The position numbers and the translations under genes were made by a program. Below, piece after piece: positions 34,066-41,290 of a stretch of 64,000 nucleotides of DNA; the stretch's first letter is position 1, and the number at the start of each line of letters is the position of its first letter. Location: assembly GCF_015555045.1 (NCBI RefSeq), contig NZ_JADNJQ010000006.1, positions 35,110 to 99,109 of the forward strand, read 5' to 3'. The stretch comes from Collinsella aerofaciens (GTDB taxonomy: Bacteria > Actinomycetota > Coriobacteriia > Coriobacteriales > Coriobacteriaceae). The notes under the pieces are model-generated. The model made no database searches. It was not told the origin of the DNA and worked only from the letters and a program-made list of their open reading frames with translations.

Positions 34066-34305
34066 CTAGCTATCCTGGGATTCGTTTGCCGCATCCTCAT
34101 CGTATTCCTGTTCGAGCTTATCGGCCTCACGCGGCGTCAACTCAAACTTGTCGACCATATCGACCGCGCGGGAGCCCAGCTCAATCGCCTCGTCAAACAG
34201 ATCGAGCGAACGCTCCAAGGACGTATCCTTGGAGCGAACGGTAGCGATGATCTGGTCCAGGCGATCCGAGATCTCATCGAAGTTGCGGACGGAACCCTCT
34301 GGCAT
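34066..34305 (-). CDS. xseB: Exodeoxyribonuclease VII small subunit
   Basis: 79 residues. The helical pattern NFDEISDRLDQIIATV, then SLERSLDLFDEAIELG, matches XseB, which binds XseA to form exonuclease VII. The C-terminus is acidic and longer than usual. It starts 2 bases after the nusB stop. The large subunit gene xseA, usually adjacent, is not within this window. Confidence 0.88.
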   Translation of the reverse strand: MPEGSVRNFDEISDRLDQIIATVRSKDTSLERSLDLFDEAIELGSRAVDMVDKFELTPREADKLEQEYDEDAANESQDS

Positions 34306-34307
34306 GG

Positions 34308-34895
34308 CTACTCCTCGACGGAGTCGGCCTCGACGGCCTCAGCAGCGTCCGCATCCTCGGCAAGTACACCGGCGGCAGCCTGAGCGGCAGCGACCTTGGC
34401 GGCCGCCTCGGCAGCCTGGGCCTCCTCGCGGGCGCGATCTTCGGCCAGCAGCTCCTGGTACAGGTCCTCACCCGGCAGCTCCTCGCTGCGAGCGATCTTG
34501 CCCAGCACGCCGTTGACGAACGACGCGGACTGGTCGGTGCCATAGGCCTTGGCAAGCTCGACAGCCTCGTTGATCACGATGGCGTCCGAGACCTCCTCGT
34601 CGGTGAGGAAACGCATCTCGTAAACGGCGATACGCAGCAGATTGCGGTCGGCGCCGGGCATGCGCATAAGATCCCAGTTCTTGGCAACGGAGCGCAGAGC
34701 GCAGTCGATGCGGTCGATATGCTCGTAGGCACCGCGGCAAAGCTCCAGCGCATAGGGGTCGAGGGGACCCTTCGAGATCAGGAAATCGCCCTCGAGGACG
34801 CGCTCGAGCGGACTGTCCGTGGCCTCGGCCTGGAACAGCAGCTGCAGCGCCTGACTGCGGGCAAGCGTACGCCCGCGATAAACCTTAAGGCTCAA
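34308..34895 (-). CDS. nusB: Transcription antitermination factor NusB
   Basis: 195 residues; NusB proper ends near 145. RTLARSQALQLLFQAE at the start, LRIAVYEMRFL, AIVINEAVELAKAYGTDQSASFVNGVLGKIAR are the family core. An alanine- and glutamate-rich tail of about 50 residues follows and has no known role. NusB supports antitermination of rRNA operons with NusE/S10. The start is a TTG at 34895 with AAGGAG upstream; no better start is available in frame. Confidence 0.92.
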   Translation of the reverse strand: MSLKVYRGRTLARSQALQLLFQAEATDSPLERVLEGDFLISKGPLDPYALELCRGAYEHIDRIDCALRSVAKNWDLMRMPGADRNLLRIAVYEMRFLTDEEVSDAIVINEAVELAKAYGTDQSASFVNGVLGKIARSEELPGEDLYQELLAEDRAREEAQAAEAAAKVAAAQAAAGVLAEDADAAEAVEADSVEE

Positions 34896-34898
34896 AGG

Positions 34899-35261
34899 TT
34901 ACTCCTTGGGGAAAACGAGGCCGTCGATGCAAACGTCAACACGCTCAACCTCAACGCCCACCTGGGCATCGATGGCGGCGACCACGGCGGCGCGAACGGC
35001 CTCGGCGAGTTTCTTGAACGGATAGCCAAAGAACACCACGACGCGCACGGTGAGTGCGAGCTTGTCGCCGACGACCTCGGCCTCGACCGCCGGCTCAGAA
35101 GCCGGGGCCTTGGACGAGAGCATCATGGAGACAAGGTTGGTGGCAAGGTCCTTGACGCCAACGGAGGCGATGCCCTCGACATCCGACACGGCGCGCGAGA
35201 CGATGGCGGTCAGAACATCGGGCGAAATGCCGATGCCGTCAATCTTGATTTCCTGGGGCAT
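34899..35261 (-). CDS. Asp23/Gls24-family envelope stress protein
   Basis: 120 residues. ISPDVLTAIVSRAVSDVEGIASV at the N-terminus and a closing hydrophobic/charged segment ending VDVCIDGLVF are typical of Asp23 (alkaline shock) proteins. Such genes are often placed between efp and nusB, as here. Molecular function is not firmly known; in Firmicutes they associate with the membrane and cell-wall stress. Confidence 0.9.
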   Translation of the reverse strand: MPQEIKIDGIGISPDVLTAIVSRAVSDVEGIASVGVKDLATNLVSMMLSSKAPASEPAVEAEVVGDKLALTVRVVVFFGYPFKKLAEAVRAAVVAAIDAQVGVEVERVDVCIDGLVFPKE

Positions 35262-35285
35262 GAGTCCTCCTAGAAGAGTTGGTTG

Positions 35286-35849
35286 CTAGACGCGGGAGAC
35301 GAACTTGCCGTCGCGGGTGTCAACCTTGATGACCTCGCCCTCGTTGAGGTACATGGGGACCTGGATGACAGCGCCGGTGTCGATCGTGGCCGGCTTGGTA
35401 GAACCCTGGACGGTGTCGCCCTTAAAGCCCGGGTCGGTCTGGACGATGGTGGTCTCGATGAACATCGGCGGGGTCACGCCCATGAGCTCATCGTCGGCGA
35501 AGAGCAGCTGGCAGATGTCGTTCTCGCGCAGCCACTTGGAGTTCTCGCCCACCATGTCCTCGGGAACGGGAACCTGCTCATAGGACTCGTTGTCCATGAA
35601 GATGTAGTCAGTGCCATCGTTGTAGAGGTACTGGAACTCACGGGTGGTGAGCATGACGCTCTCGAACTTGGTGCCGGCGTTGCAGGTGTTCTCGACAACG
35701 CGGCCGCTCTTGATGTCGCGGGTCTTGTAGCGCACAAACGCGCCGCCCTTGCCCGGCTTGACATGCTGGAACTCGACGATGGTGTAGACCTTGTCCTTGA
35801 TGCGGAGACCGAGGCCGTTCTTGAAGTCGGCGGTAGAAATGGTAGGCAT
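35286..35849 (-). CDS. efp: Elongation factor P
   Basis: 187 residues. Relieves ribosome stalling at polyproline. The three beta-barrel domains are visible as FKNGLGLRIKDKVYTIVEFQ (I), FQYLYNDGTDYIFMDNESYEQ (II) and TKPATIDTGAVIQVP (III). The loop HVKPGKGGAFVR carries the lysine at about 32 that is modified in many bacteria. No epmA/ymfI gene is nearby. ATG at 35849 with GAAAGG upstream. Confidence 0.96.
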   Translation of the reverse strand: MPTISTADFKNGLGLRIKDKVYTIVEFQHVKPGKGGAFVRYKTRDIKSGRVVENTCNAGTKFESVMLTTREFQYLYNDGTDYIFMDNESYEQVPVPEDMVGENSKWLRENDICQLLFADDELMGVTPPMFIETTIVQTDPGFKGDTVQGSTKPATIDTGAVIQVPMYLNEGEVIKVDTRDGKFVSRV

Positions 35850-35906
35850 AGCGACCTTTCTTGTTATGGGCAGAACGCACAAGCGTCCAAATTACATACG
35901 ACCGAA

Positions 35907-35912
35907 ATTATA
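35907..35912 (-). promoter_or_regulatory. Candidate -10 box of the efp operon
   Basis: A perfect TATAAT on the minus strand, preceded by TG, about 57 bases before the efp start codon. No convincing -35 box is seen, so it may act as an extended -10 promoter. Confidence 0.4.
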
Positions 35913-35944
35913 CACTTGCAGACGGCGCCTGCAGCGAGCGCATA

Positions 35945-35986
35945 AAAAGAGAACGCGGGGCGCCCGAATTACTCCGGACGCCCCGC
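35945..35986 (-). terminator. Terminator after the Xaa-Pro peptidase gene
   Basis: Minus strand: GCGGGGCGTCCGG, a loop, CGGGCGCCCCGC, then a T-rich run GTTCTCTTTTT. It isolates the peptidase gene from efp. Confidence 0.75.
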
Positions 35987-36008
35987 CCCAAAAATCTATC
36001 GAAATGGG

Positions 36009-37139
36009 CTAGCAATCGATGACGTGCAGGTCGTGCGGGGTCTTGGTGAAGGGCTCGTAGCCGTTCTCGGTGACGACACCGTAGTCCTCCAGGCGCACGC
36101 CGCCCACACCGGGCAGGTAGACGCCGGGCTCCATGGTAATAACCGAGCCGACCTCAATGATGTTCTTGCTACGGTTGAAGTTGGGCAGCTCGTGGATGTC
36201 GATACCAACGCCGTGGCCCAGGCCATGGTTGTAGTAATCGCCATAACCGGCATCGCCGATGATCTTCTTGGAGAGCTTGAAGATGTCGTTGCCCTCGACG
36301 CCCGGATGGATGGCGGCGACGCATTCCTCGTGCGTACGGCGCACGAGTGCGTACAGGTCGAGCTGCTCCTGCGTGGGCTCGCCCATCACGACGGTGCGTG
36401 TCATGTCGGAGCGGTAATCGCAGTAGCCCGCACCGTAATCCATAAGAACGAAATCGCCCTTCTCGATCACGCGGTCGCTCGGCACGGCATGCGGGTTGGC
36501 GGTGTTGGGACCGCTCGCCACGATGGAGCCAAAGGCAAGGCTATCGGCGCCGTTGGCGAACATAAAGTTCTCGAGCTCGTTGCGAACCTGCTTCTCGGTC
36601 ATACCGGGCTTAATAAAGCCGAGCATGTGCTGGAAGGCGGCATCGGTGATCGACTGCGCATGGCGCATGAGCTCGATCTCCTCGGCATCCTTGATGGCGC
36701 GCATCTTGCGAATGTCGTCGTGCATCAGCGGCAGCATGCAGGCAACGGAGCGATCCTCCAGGCCGCGCTGAATACCCTGGTAGAAGTTAATCTGCATATC
36801 GTCCTCGACAGCACAGACACGGCACTTGTTAGCCGCAATCTTGCCGGCGACCCAGCCGGGGATGGTGCCCTCGTCCATGTCGTAGACCCAGGGGCTGCCA
36901 GCGGGCGTGTTCTCCTCAAAGCTGTTGAGATAGCGCGAGTCGGTATGGAACAGGCACTGGTCAGCCGTAATAAACGCCGCGTGCGGGAACTCGAAGGTGT
37001 AGTCGAAGACGCCCTTCACGCCCGTGAGCCAACGAAGATTTGCCTCGTCGCGCACCACGATAGCGTCGTAGCCGCGCTCGACCATCAGGGCACGGACACG
37101 TTCGATACGACCGGCAGGACCGGCAGCAAACTCAGACAT
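36009..37139 (-). CDS. Xaa-Pro aminopeptidase (M24 family)
   Basis: 376 residues. The N-terminal domain (to about 135) is of the creatinase type. The C-terminal pita-bread catalytic domain has MDYGAGYCDYRSDMTRT (two metal aspartates), NHGLGHGVGIDIHELP (metal histidine), TMEPGVY and VRLEDYGVVTENG (metal glutamates), all intact. It cleaves the N-terminal residue next to proline. ATG at 37139 with AAAGGAATC upstream. A single-gene unit between aroB-like and efp. Confidence 0.93.
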   Translation of the reverse strand: MSEFAAGPAGRIERVRALMVERGYDAIVVRDEANLRWLTGVKGVFDYTFEFPHAAFITADQCLFHTDSRYLNSFEENTPAGSPWVYDMDEGTIPGWVAGKIAANKCRVCAVEDDMQINFYQGIQRGLEDRSVACMLPLMHDDIRKMRAIKDAEEIELMRHAQSITDAAFQHMLGFIKPGMTEKQVRNELENFMFANGADSLAFGSIVASGPNTANPHAVPSDRVIEKGDFVLMDYGAGYCDYRSDMTRTVVMGEPTQEQLDLYALVRRTHEECVAAIHPGVEGNDIFKLSKKIIGDAGYGDYYNHGLGHGVGIDIHELPNFNRSKNIIEVGSVITMEPGVYLPGVGGVRLEDYGVVTENGYEPFTKTPHDLHVIDC

Positions 37140-37271
37140 GCAGATTCCTTTCTTATTGTCTCTATAAAGACGGGACGGGTCTCAACCGAACGTCAGAATC
37201 GCATGCGATCCGCAACCGATTGGAAACCCGTCCCTCAACATGATACGAAAGACGAAGGATGTCAATAAAAC

Positions 37272-38381
37272 TTAGAGAAGTTCTTTGCGAGAAGCCAAGT
37301 AGGCATGAGCATGGCGCTCAAGAACCTCGTCCTCAACGCTCGTTAGACGAATGGCGCCGAGTGCCGCGGGCAGCGGCAACATGCTGCGGTTTGAGCGGGC
37401 GAACTGCTGCTTGCGGAACTCCTCGATAAACGCGGTGGGCTCCAGGTCGAAGGCAAGCTCCTCGATACCAAAGTCCTCCAGGCAGTCATCGACCTCAAAA
37501 ACGTAATCGATATCGAAGTCACAAGCATCGTGGGCAACGCGCGCCTCAAAACGCATGCCCTCGGATAACAGCTGATAGGCAGGAACCTGCGAAGCAGCAT
37601 CGCCCAAGCAGGCGCGCAGGGTACGCTCCCCCGTCTTACCAAAATCGAGCGCATGGCGGGCGCTCGGGTTCGTGGCCATCAGTACGTCCTTGCGGGCAGT
37701 CTGAGACCACTGCACGGCATTGACGAGCGCGACCTCCTCGCCCGCGAGAATCTCGGGGACGGTCTCAGTAAACTGATTCCAGCGGGACTTGCTGCTCGAA
37801 AGCATGGTGCCAACAAGTACCACATAGCCGAGCTTGAGGCCCTCGGGGTCCGCCTCGCGAACAAGGTCGAGGTCGCACACGACCAAGCCCGGCTCGGGAC
37901 GGAACGCGATAGCGGGAAGTGCATTCGCCGACGAGGCGACGAGCGGCTTCATGGTCGTCGCGACCGTAAGCATGGCGTCGAACGTCGTCGGCAGCAAGGC
38001 GCACTCGGTTCGGCCGCACCACTGGTTGGCGCACCAGCTAACAACCGAGCAGGTTGCGGCATCGCCAACGGCGACAACCAGATCGTCGCAGGTAACGCCG
38101 TTGGCAGACAGGGCGCCAAAGATAGCATCGGCATCGGCCAGCGTAGCACCGGCAGGCGAAACCTCGAGGACGAGCTGCGACACGGCAAAGCCGGCATCGA
38201 CCAGCGCATGCTCGACGACCTCACCAAAACGCTCGGATGTGACGTCGTTCCAAACTACCATCGCACGCTTAGGCTTGCCAACGACCGAGGCAAACATGCG
38301 CGACAGCTCCTCGAACGCGCCCAATCCGACGCGGACATCGACACTGCGGTTTTGGAAATTGATCAGTTGACGGCGAATCAT
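37272..38381 (-). CDS. AroB-like 3-dehydroquinate synthase homologue lacking metal ligands
   Basis: 369 residues, the normal AroB length, and overlapping aroK (ATGA) as expected for aroB. The outline aligns: VVAVGDAATCSVVSW for the NAD loop, LLPTTFDAM for IPTT, DFGKTGERTL for LNFGHTFGHA, and SEGMRFEA for GEAVAAGM. But the three zinc-binding residues are not there: the glutamate position in the AEVIK segment reads leucine (about 184), the first histidine reads lysine (249), and the HGEA histidine is also absent. The acidic residue after IPTT is changed too. So it is probably not an active dehydroquinate synthase. The frame is intact and undamaged, which argues for a retained, different role. 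Confidence 0.75.
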   Translation of the reverse strand: MIRRQLINFQNRSVDVRVGLGAFEELSRMFASVVGKPKRAMVVWNDVTSERFGEVVEHALVDAGFAVSQLVLEVSPAGATLADADAIFGALSANGVTCDDLVVAVGDAATCSVVSWCANQWCGRTECALLPTTFDAMLTVATTMKPLVASSANALPAIAFRPEPGLVVCDLDLVREADPEGLKLGYVVLVGTMLSSSKSRWNQFTETVPEILAGEEVALVNAVQWSQTARKDVLMATNPSARHALDFGKTGERTLRACLGDAASQVPAYQLLSEGMRFEARVAHDACDFDIDYVFEVDDCLEDFGIEELAFDLEPTAFIEEFRKQQFARSNRSMLPLPAALGAIRLTSVEDEVLERHAHAYLASRKELL

Positions 38382-38911
38382 AGCAGTCCACGCTCCAAAA
38401 GCATCTCGGCACAAAGGTAGGAAACGTCCTCGAAGGACTTGTTGCGAATATCAAGGGTAAGGTCGGCGGCTTGGCGATACAGCGGACGGCGAAGCTCAAA
38501 CAGGCGCGCAGCATGCTCGGGCGAGCGAAAATCGGGGCGCGTGTCGGACCGACGAATCTGGCGAATTGAATCCTCGAAGTCGCCCTCGAGGTACACGCAC
38601 GTACCCATTTCGTGCATCAGCTCAATATTCACCGGCGTCTCGACGATACCGCCCCCGCACGAAACCAACAGGCTGCGCTCGCTTTGGAGCGAACGGAGCG
38701 CCGAGGTCTCGAGCTCGCGAAAACGATCCTCGCCCTCGGTCTCAAAAATCTCGGTTACCGACTTGCCGCAACGGCGCACGACCAGGCGGTCGGTATCGAC
38801 AAAACGCCGCTTAAACATAGTGCCGACGTTGCGCGCGAGCGTCGATTTGCCCGCGCCCAAAAAGCCGATAAAGAAGATATGGTCGCAGCCGTGTTTGGTG
38901 TGCTGGGACAT
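38378..38911 (-). CDS. aroK: Shikimate kinase
   Basis: 177 residues. P-loop FIGFLGAGKSTLARNVG near 14-30, then DTDRLVVRRCGKSVTEIF (shikimate-binding aspartate), GEDRFRELETSAL, VSCGGGIVETP with the GGG motif, and the LID/adenine arginine region RRSDTRPDF...RRPLYRQAADL. It phosphorylates shikimate. Partner gene downstream is the unusual AroB homologue. ATG at 38911, eight bases after the yqeG stop. Confidence 0.9.
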   Translation of the reverse strand: MSQHTKHGCDHIFFIGFLGAGKSTLARNVGTMFKRRFVDTDRLVVRRCGKSVTEIFETEGEDRFRELETSALRSLQSERSLLVSCGGGIVETPVNIELMHEMGTCVYLEGDFEDSIRQIRRSDTRPDFRSPEHAARLFELRRPLYRQAADLTLDIRNKSFEDVSYLCAEMLLERGLL

Positions 38912-38919
38912 AGCGAGAC

Positions 38920-39417
38920 CTAATCCTCGCAGGGAAGGTCGCGCAGGGCCCGGCGCTCAAAGATACGGAAGATCTGCGTATACCACAGGTCCTGCGTCGC
39001 CTGCGGCTTTACCAAGATGGTATCGACGCCGGCGAAGTTGCCGCTCCACACGTCCGTGTAGAGCTGATCACCGATCAGCACCGCCTCGTCGGCCGTGGCG
39101 CCGAGGCGCTTAAGACCTGCCTTGAGGGCAAACGGCGCCGGCTTCATGGCGTGGCTGATGGCCTCGAGTCCCAGCTCACGTGCAGAGCTCATGACCTGGT
39201 CGCGATGCCAGTTGTTGGACACCATGCACAGCTTAAAGCCTTTGGCGCGGGCGGCATCGAGCCAAGCGGAAACCGCGGCGGGAACCTGCTCGGTGTCGCG
39301 CGGCACCAGGGTGTTATCGCGATCGAGCAGAATGGCGCGTTTGCCATCGGCCCAGAGGGTATCGAGGTCGATGCGATCGACCGAGGCAACGTATCGTTTG
39401 GGGCTAAAAATCCTCAT
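38920..39417 (-). CDS. yqeG: YqeG-family HAD phosphatase
   Basis: 165 residues of the HAD class IIIA (PGP-type) family. LLDRDNTLVPRD carries the nucleophile aspartate, MVSNNW is motif II, and KPAPFALKAG with LIGDQLYTDVWSGN gives motifs III/IV. Substrate in bacteria is not firmly known; relatives act on phosphatidylglycerophosphate. The ATG at 39417 stands one base after the mltG stop. The same frame extends upstream through mltG but that part is out of phase with it. Confidence 0.88.
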   Translation of the reverse strand: MRIFSPKRYVASVDRIDLDTLWADGKRAILLDRDNTLVPRDTEQVPAAVSAWLDAARAKGFKLCMVSNNWHRDQVMSSARELGLEAISHAMKPAPFALKAGLKRLGATADEAVLIGDQLYTDVWSGNFAGVDTILVKPQATQDLWYTQIFRIFERRALRDLPCED

Positions 39418-39418
39418 G

Positions 39419-40852
39419 CTAATTCCAAGACTGTTGATGCTCTTCGTAGGTTTGCGAGAAGTACTCCTCGTCCTGCGTAATGTAGAAATACAGGTCATCG
39501 GAGTCGGTCGGCTCAAGCGTGGCCTTGAGCGCCTCGAGCGACGGAGAGCAGATGGGCGTGGGCGGCAGGCCCTCGTGCTTATAGGTGTTATACGGGCTAT
39601 CGCTTTGCAGGTCGTCGGCGGTAACCTCTCCACCGGTGACATACATCATGGTCGCATCGCTGTTGAGATAGCGCAGACCGTCGAGCTTGCCGGCAAGGCG
39701 GTTGTAGAAGACCGAGGCCACGTGCGCACGTTGATCGGCGTTGAGGCCCTCGCGCTCAACGATAGAAGCCAAGTTGACGATGTCGTAGTCGGACATCTCC
39801 ACACCGTAGCGCTCCTTGATCTTGGCTTCGCAGCTCGCAAAGTCTAGCGACTTATACTCGGTCTTAAACTGATCGAGCATAGCGCGAATCACGTCATCGG
39901 CCGTAGGCGAATCGCCCAGCGAATAGGTCTTGGGGAACAAGAAACCTTCGAGCGAGTCGTTAGCCGCGCCCTTAAGGAAGCTATAGTCATCCACGTAGTT
40001 GGAGGCCTTGGCCTGATTGAGGAAGTCTTCCTTAGAGATGCCGTCGTAGGCCTGGGCCACACGGTCGGCGACTTGATCGACCGTTAGGCCCTCAGGGATA
40101 GTCAGCGCATTGGAGCCCGCGTTGGGACCTTCCATGAGCTGCTGAACAACCTTGGTCGCATCCATGAGTGTGGTGAACGAATAGGTACCAGGCTTGAGCG
40201 ACATATCGGCGTTGAGCTTTTTCACCGCCGCATAGTAATCCTTGGGATTTTCTACGATATGGTTCTCGGAGAGAATCGAAGCGATGCTGTCACCCGAGGC
40301 ACCATCGGGAATCGTGATAGTAACCTGCTGGCCTGCAACGACTTTCGCACCCTCACCGCCAAAGAAGCCCTTGACGGCTGGCACGACAAAGAAAACGATC
40401 GCGGCAAGCGCGAGCACCGCCAACACAACGCCGATGATCATGGGAACCGGAGAACTCTTCTTTTGAGCACCGCGACGAGCATGCGTGTTGTAGCTCGAGC
40501 GGGTCGCCGGAGCAACGCCATGCGAACCGCGAGCGTGATGCGAATGCGATTGGGGGGTCTGCGTTCGCTGGGTAGGTACCTGCTGCTTAAAGCGGGTGCC
40601 GCCTGCAGGCTGGGCCGTACGAGCAGAAGGCTGCTGAGCCGCATGAGAAGCCGGATGCTGAACCGAACGAGCAGAAGGCTGCTGACCCGTCCGTTGAACA
40701 GGTTGGGCCGAACGAGAGAAGGACTGCACCGGGCGCGCGGCAGGCTGAGCTGCGCGCTGCGTCGGCTGTGCCGGACGCTGGCCAGGCTGGGCAGGGCGCG
40801 ACTCCGGCTGACGTGTACGATTCGGCTGGCGCGGATCGGAAGCACTAGGCAT
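39419..40852 (-). CDS. mltG: Endolytic peptidoglycan transglycosylase MltG (YceG)
   Basis: 477 residues. The first 130 are a cytoplasmic low-complexity region rich in Gln, Pro, Arg, Ala and Ser with tandem RPAQPxQRxAQP-like units. One membrane helix follows (MIIGVVLAVLALAAIVFFVV, about 140-160), then a LysM-like part and the catalytic YceG domain with NLASIVEREGLNADQRAHVASVFYNRL, whose glutamate is the catalytic residue, and INSD-like RYLNSDATMMY plus SPYNTYKHEGLPPTPI. MltG cuts nascent glycan strands. The ATG at 40852 overlaps ruvX by 8 bases. Confidence 0.92.
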   Translation of the reverse strand: MPSASDPRQPNRTRQPESRPAQPGQRPAQPTQRAAQPAARPVQSFSRSAQPVQRTGQQPSARSVQHPASHAAQQPSARTAQPAGGTRFKQQVPTQRTQTPQSHSHHARGSHGVAPATRSSYNTHARRGAQKKSSPVPMIIGVVLAVLALAAIVFFVVPAVKGFFGGEGAKVVAGQQVTITIPDGASGDSIASILSENHIVENPKDYYAAVKKLNADMSLKPGTYSFTTLMDATKVVQQLMEGPNAGSNALTIPEGLTVDQVADRVAQAYDGISKEDFLNQAKASNYVDDYSFLKGAANDSLEGFLFPKTYSLGDSPTADDVIRAMLDQFKTEYKSLDFASCEAKIKERYGVEMSDYDIVNLASIVEREGLNADQRAHVASVFYNRLAGKLDGLRYLNSDATMMYVTGGEVTADDLQSDSPYNTYKHEGLPPTPICSPSLEALKATLEPTDSDDLYFYITQDEEYFSQTYEEHQQSWN

Positions 40853-41273
40853 GCGAAACCTCCTCGTTTTTACGATCGAGCCACGTCTGCAAAAACAGGC
40901 TGGCGGCAATCATGTCAATCTTGCCCCTCATCTGCTTTTCGTTGAGGCCCTGCTCGCGCAGGATACGCTTGGCCTCTTGCGAGGACAGACGCTCGTCCTC
41001 AAACTCCAGCGGAAGATCGAGCTCGTCGGCAATCTTTTGCGCCACGGCGGCAACGCGCTCGGCCTGGGGGCCGGGCTCACCGGCCATGGTCAAGGGACGT
41101 CCGCTTACCAGGATATCGGGCTCATAGTCCTCGACCAAGTAGCGAAACGTCTTTGCCATGCCAGTGACCTCGGCAGCCGGAAGCACCTTGACGGGCATCG
41201 CCATCTTGCCATCACGGCTCGAGACGGCGATGCCGATCCTGGTCTCCCCTATGTCCAGCGCAAGCGCGACCAC
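40845..41273 (-). CDS. ruvX: RuvX/YqgF-type Holliday junction resolvase
   Basis: 142 residues with an RNase H-like fold. LALDIGETRIGIAVS carries the first catalytic aspartate, ILVSGRPLTMAGEPGPQA the central motif, and LEFEDERLSSQEAKRIL the conserved ERLSS. IDMIAASLFLQTWL near the end supplies the last aspartate. YqgF proteins also process pre-16S rRNA. The start is GTG at 41273. It lies between alaS and mltG, a common order. Confidence 0.92.
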   Translation of the reverse strand: MVALALDIGETRIGIAVSSRDGKMAMPVKVLPAAEVTGMAKTFRYLVEDYEPDILVSGRPLTMAGEPGPQAERVAAVAQKIADELDLPLEFEDERLSSQEAKRILREQGLNEKQMRGKIDMIAASLFLQTWLDRKNEEVSHA

Positions 41274-41290
41274 AGCGACTACCTAGATTC

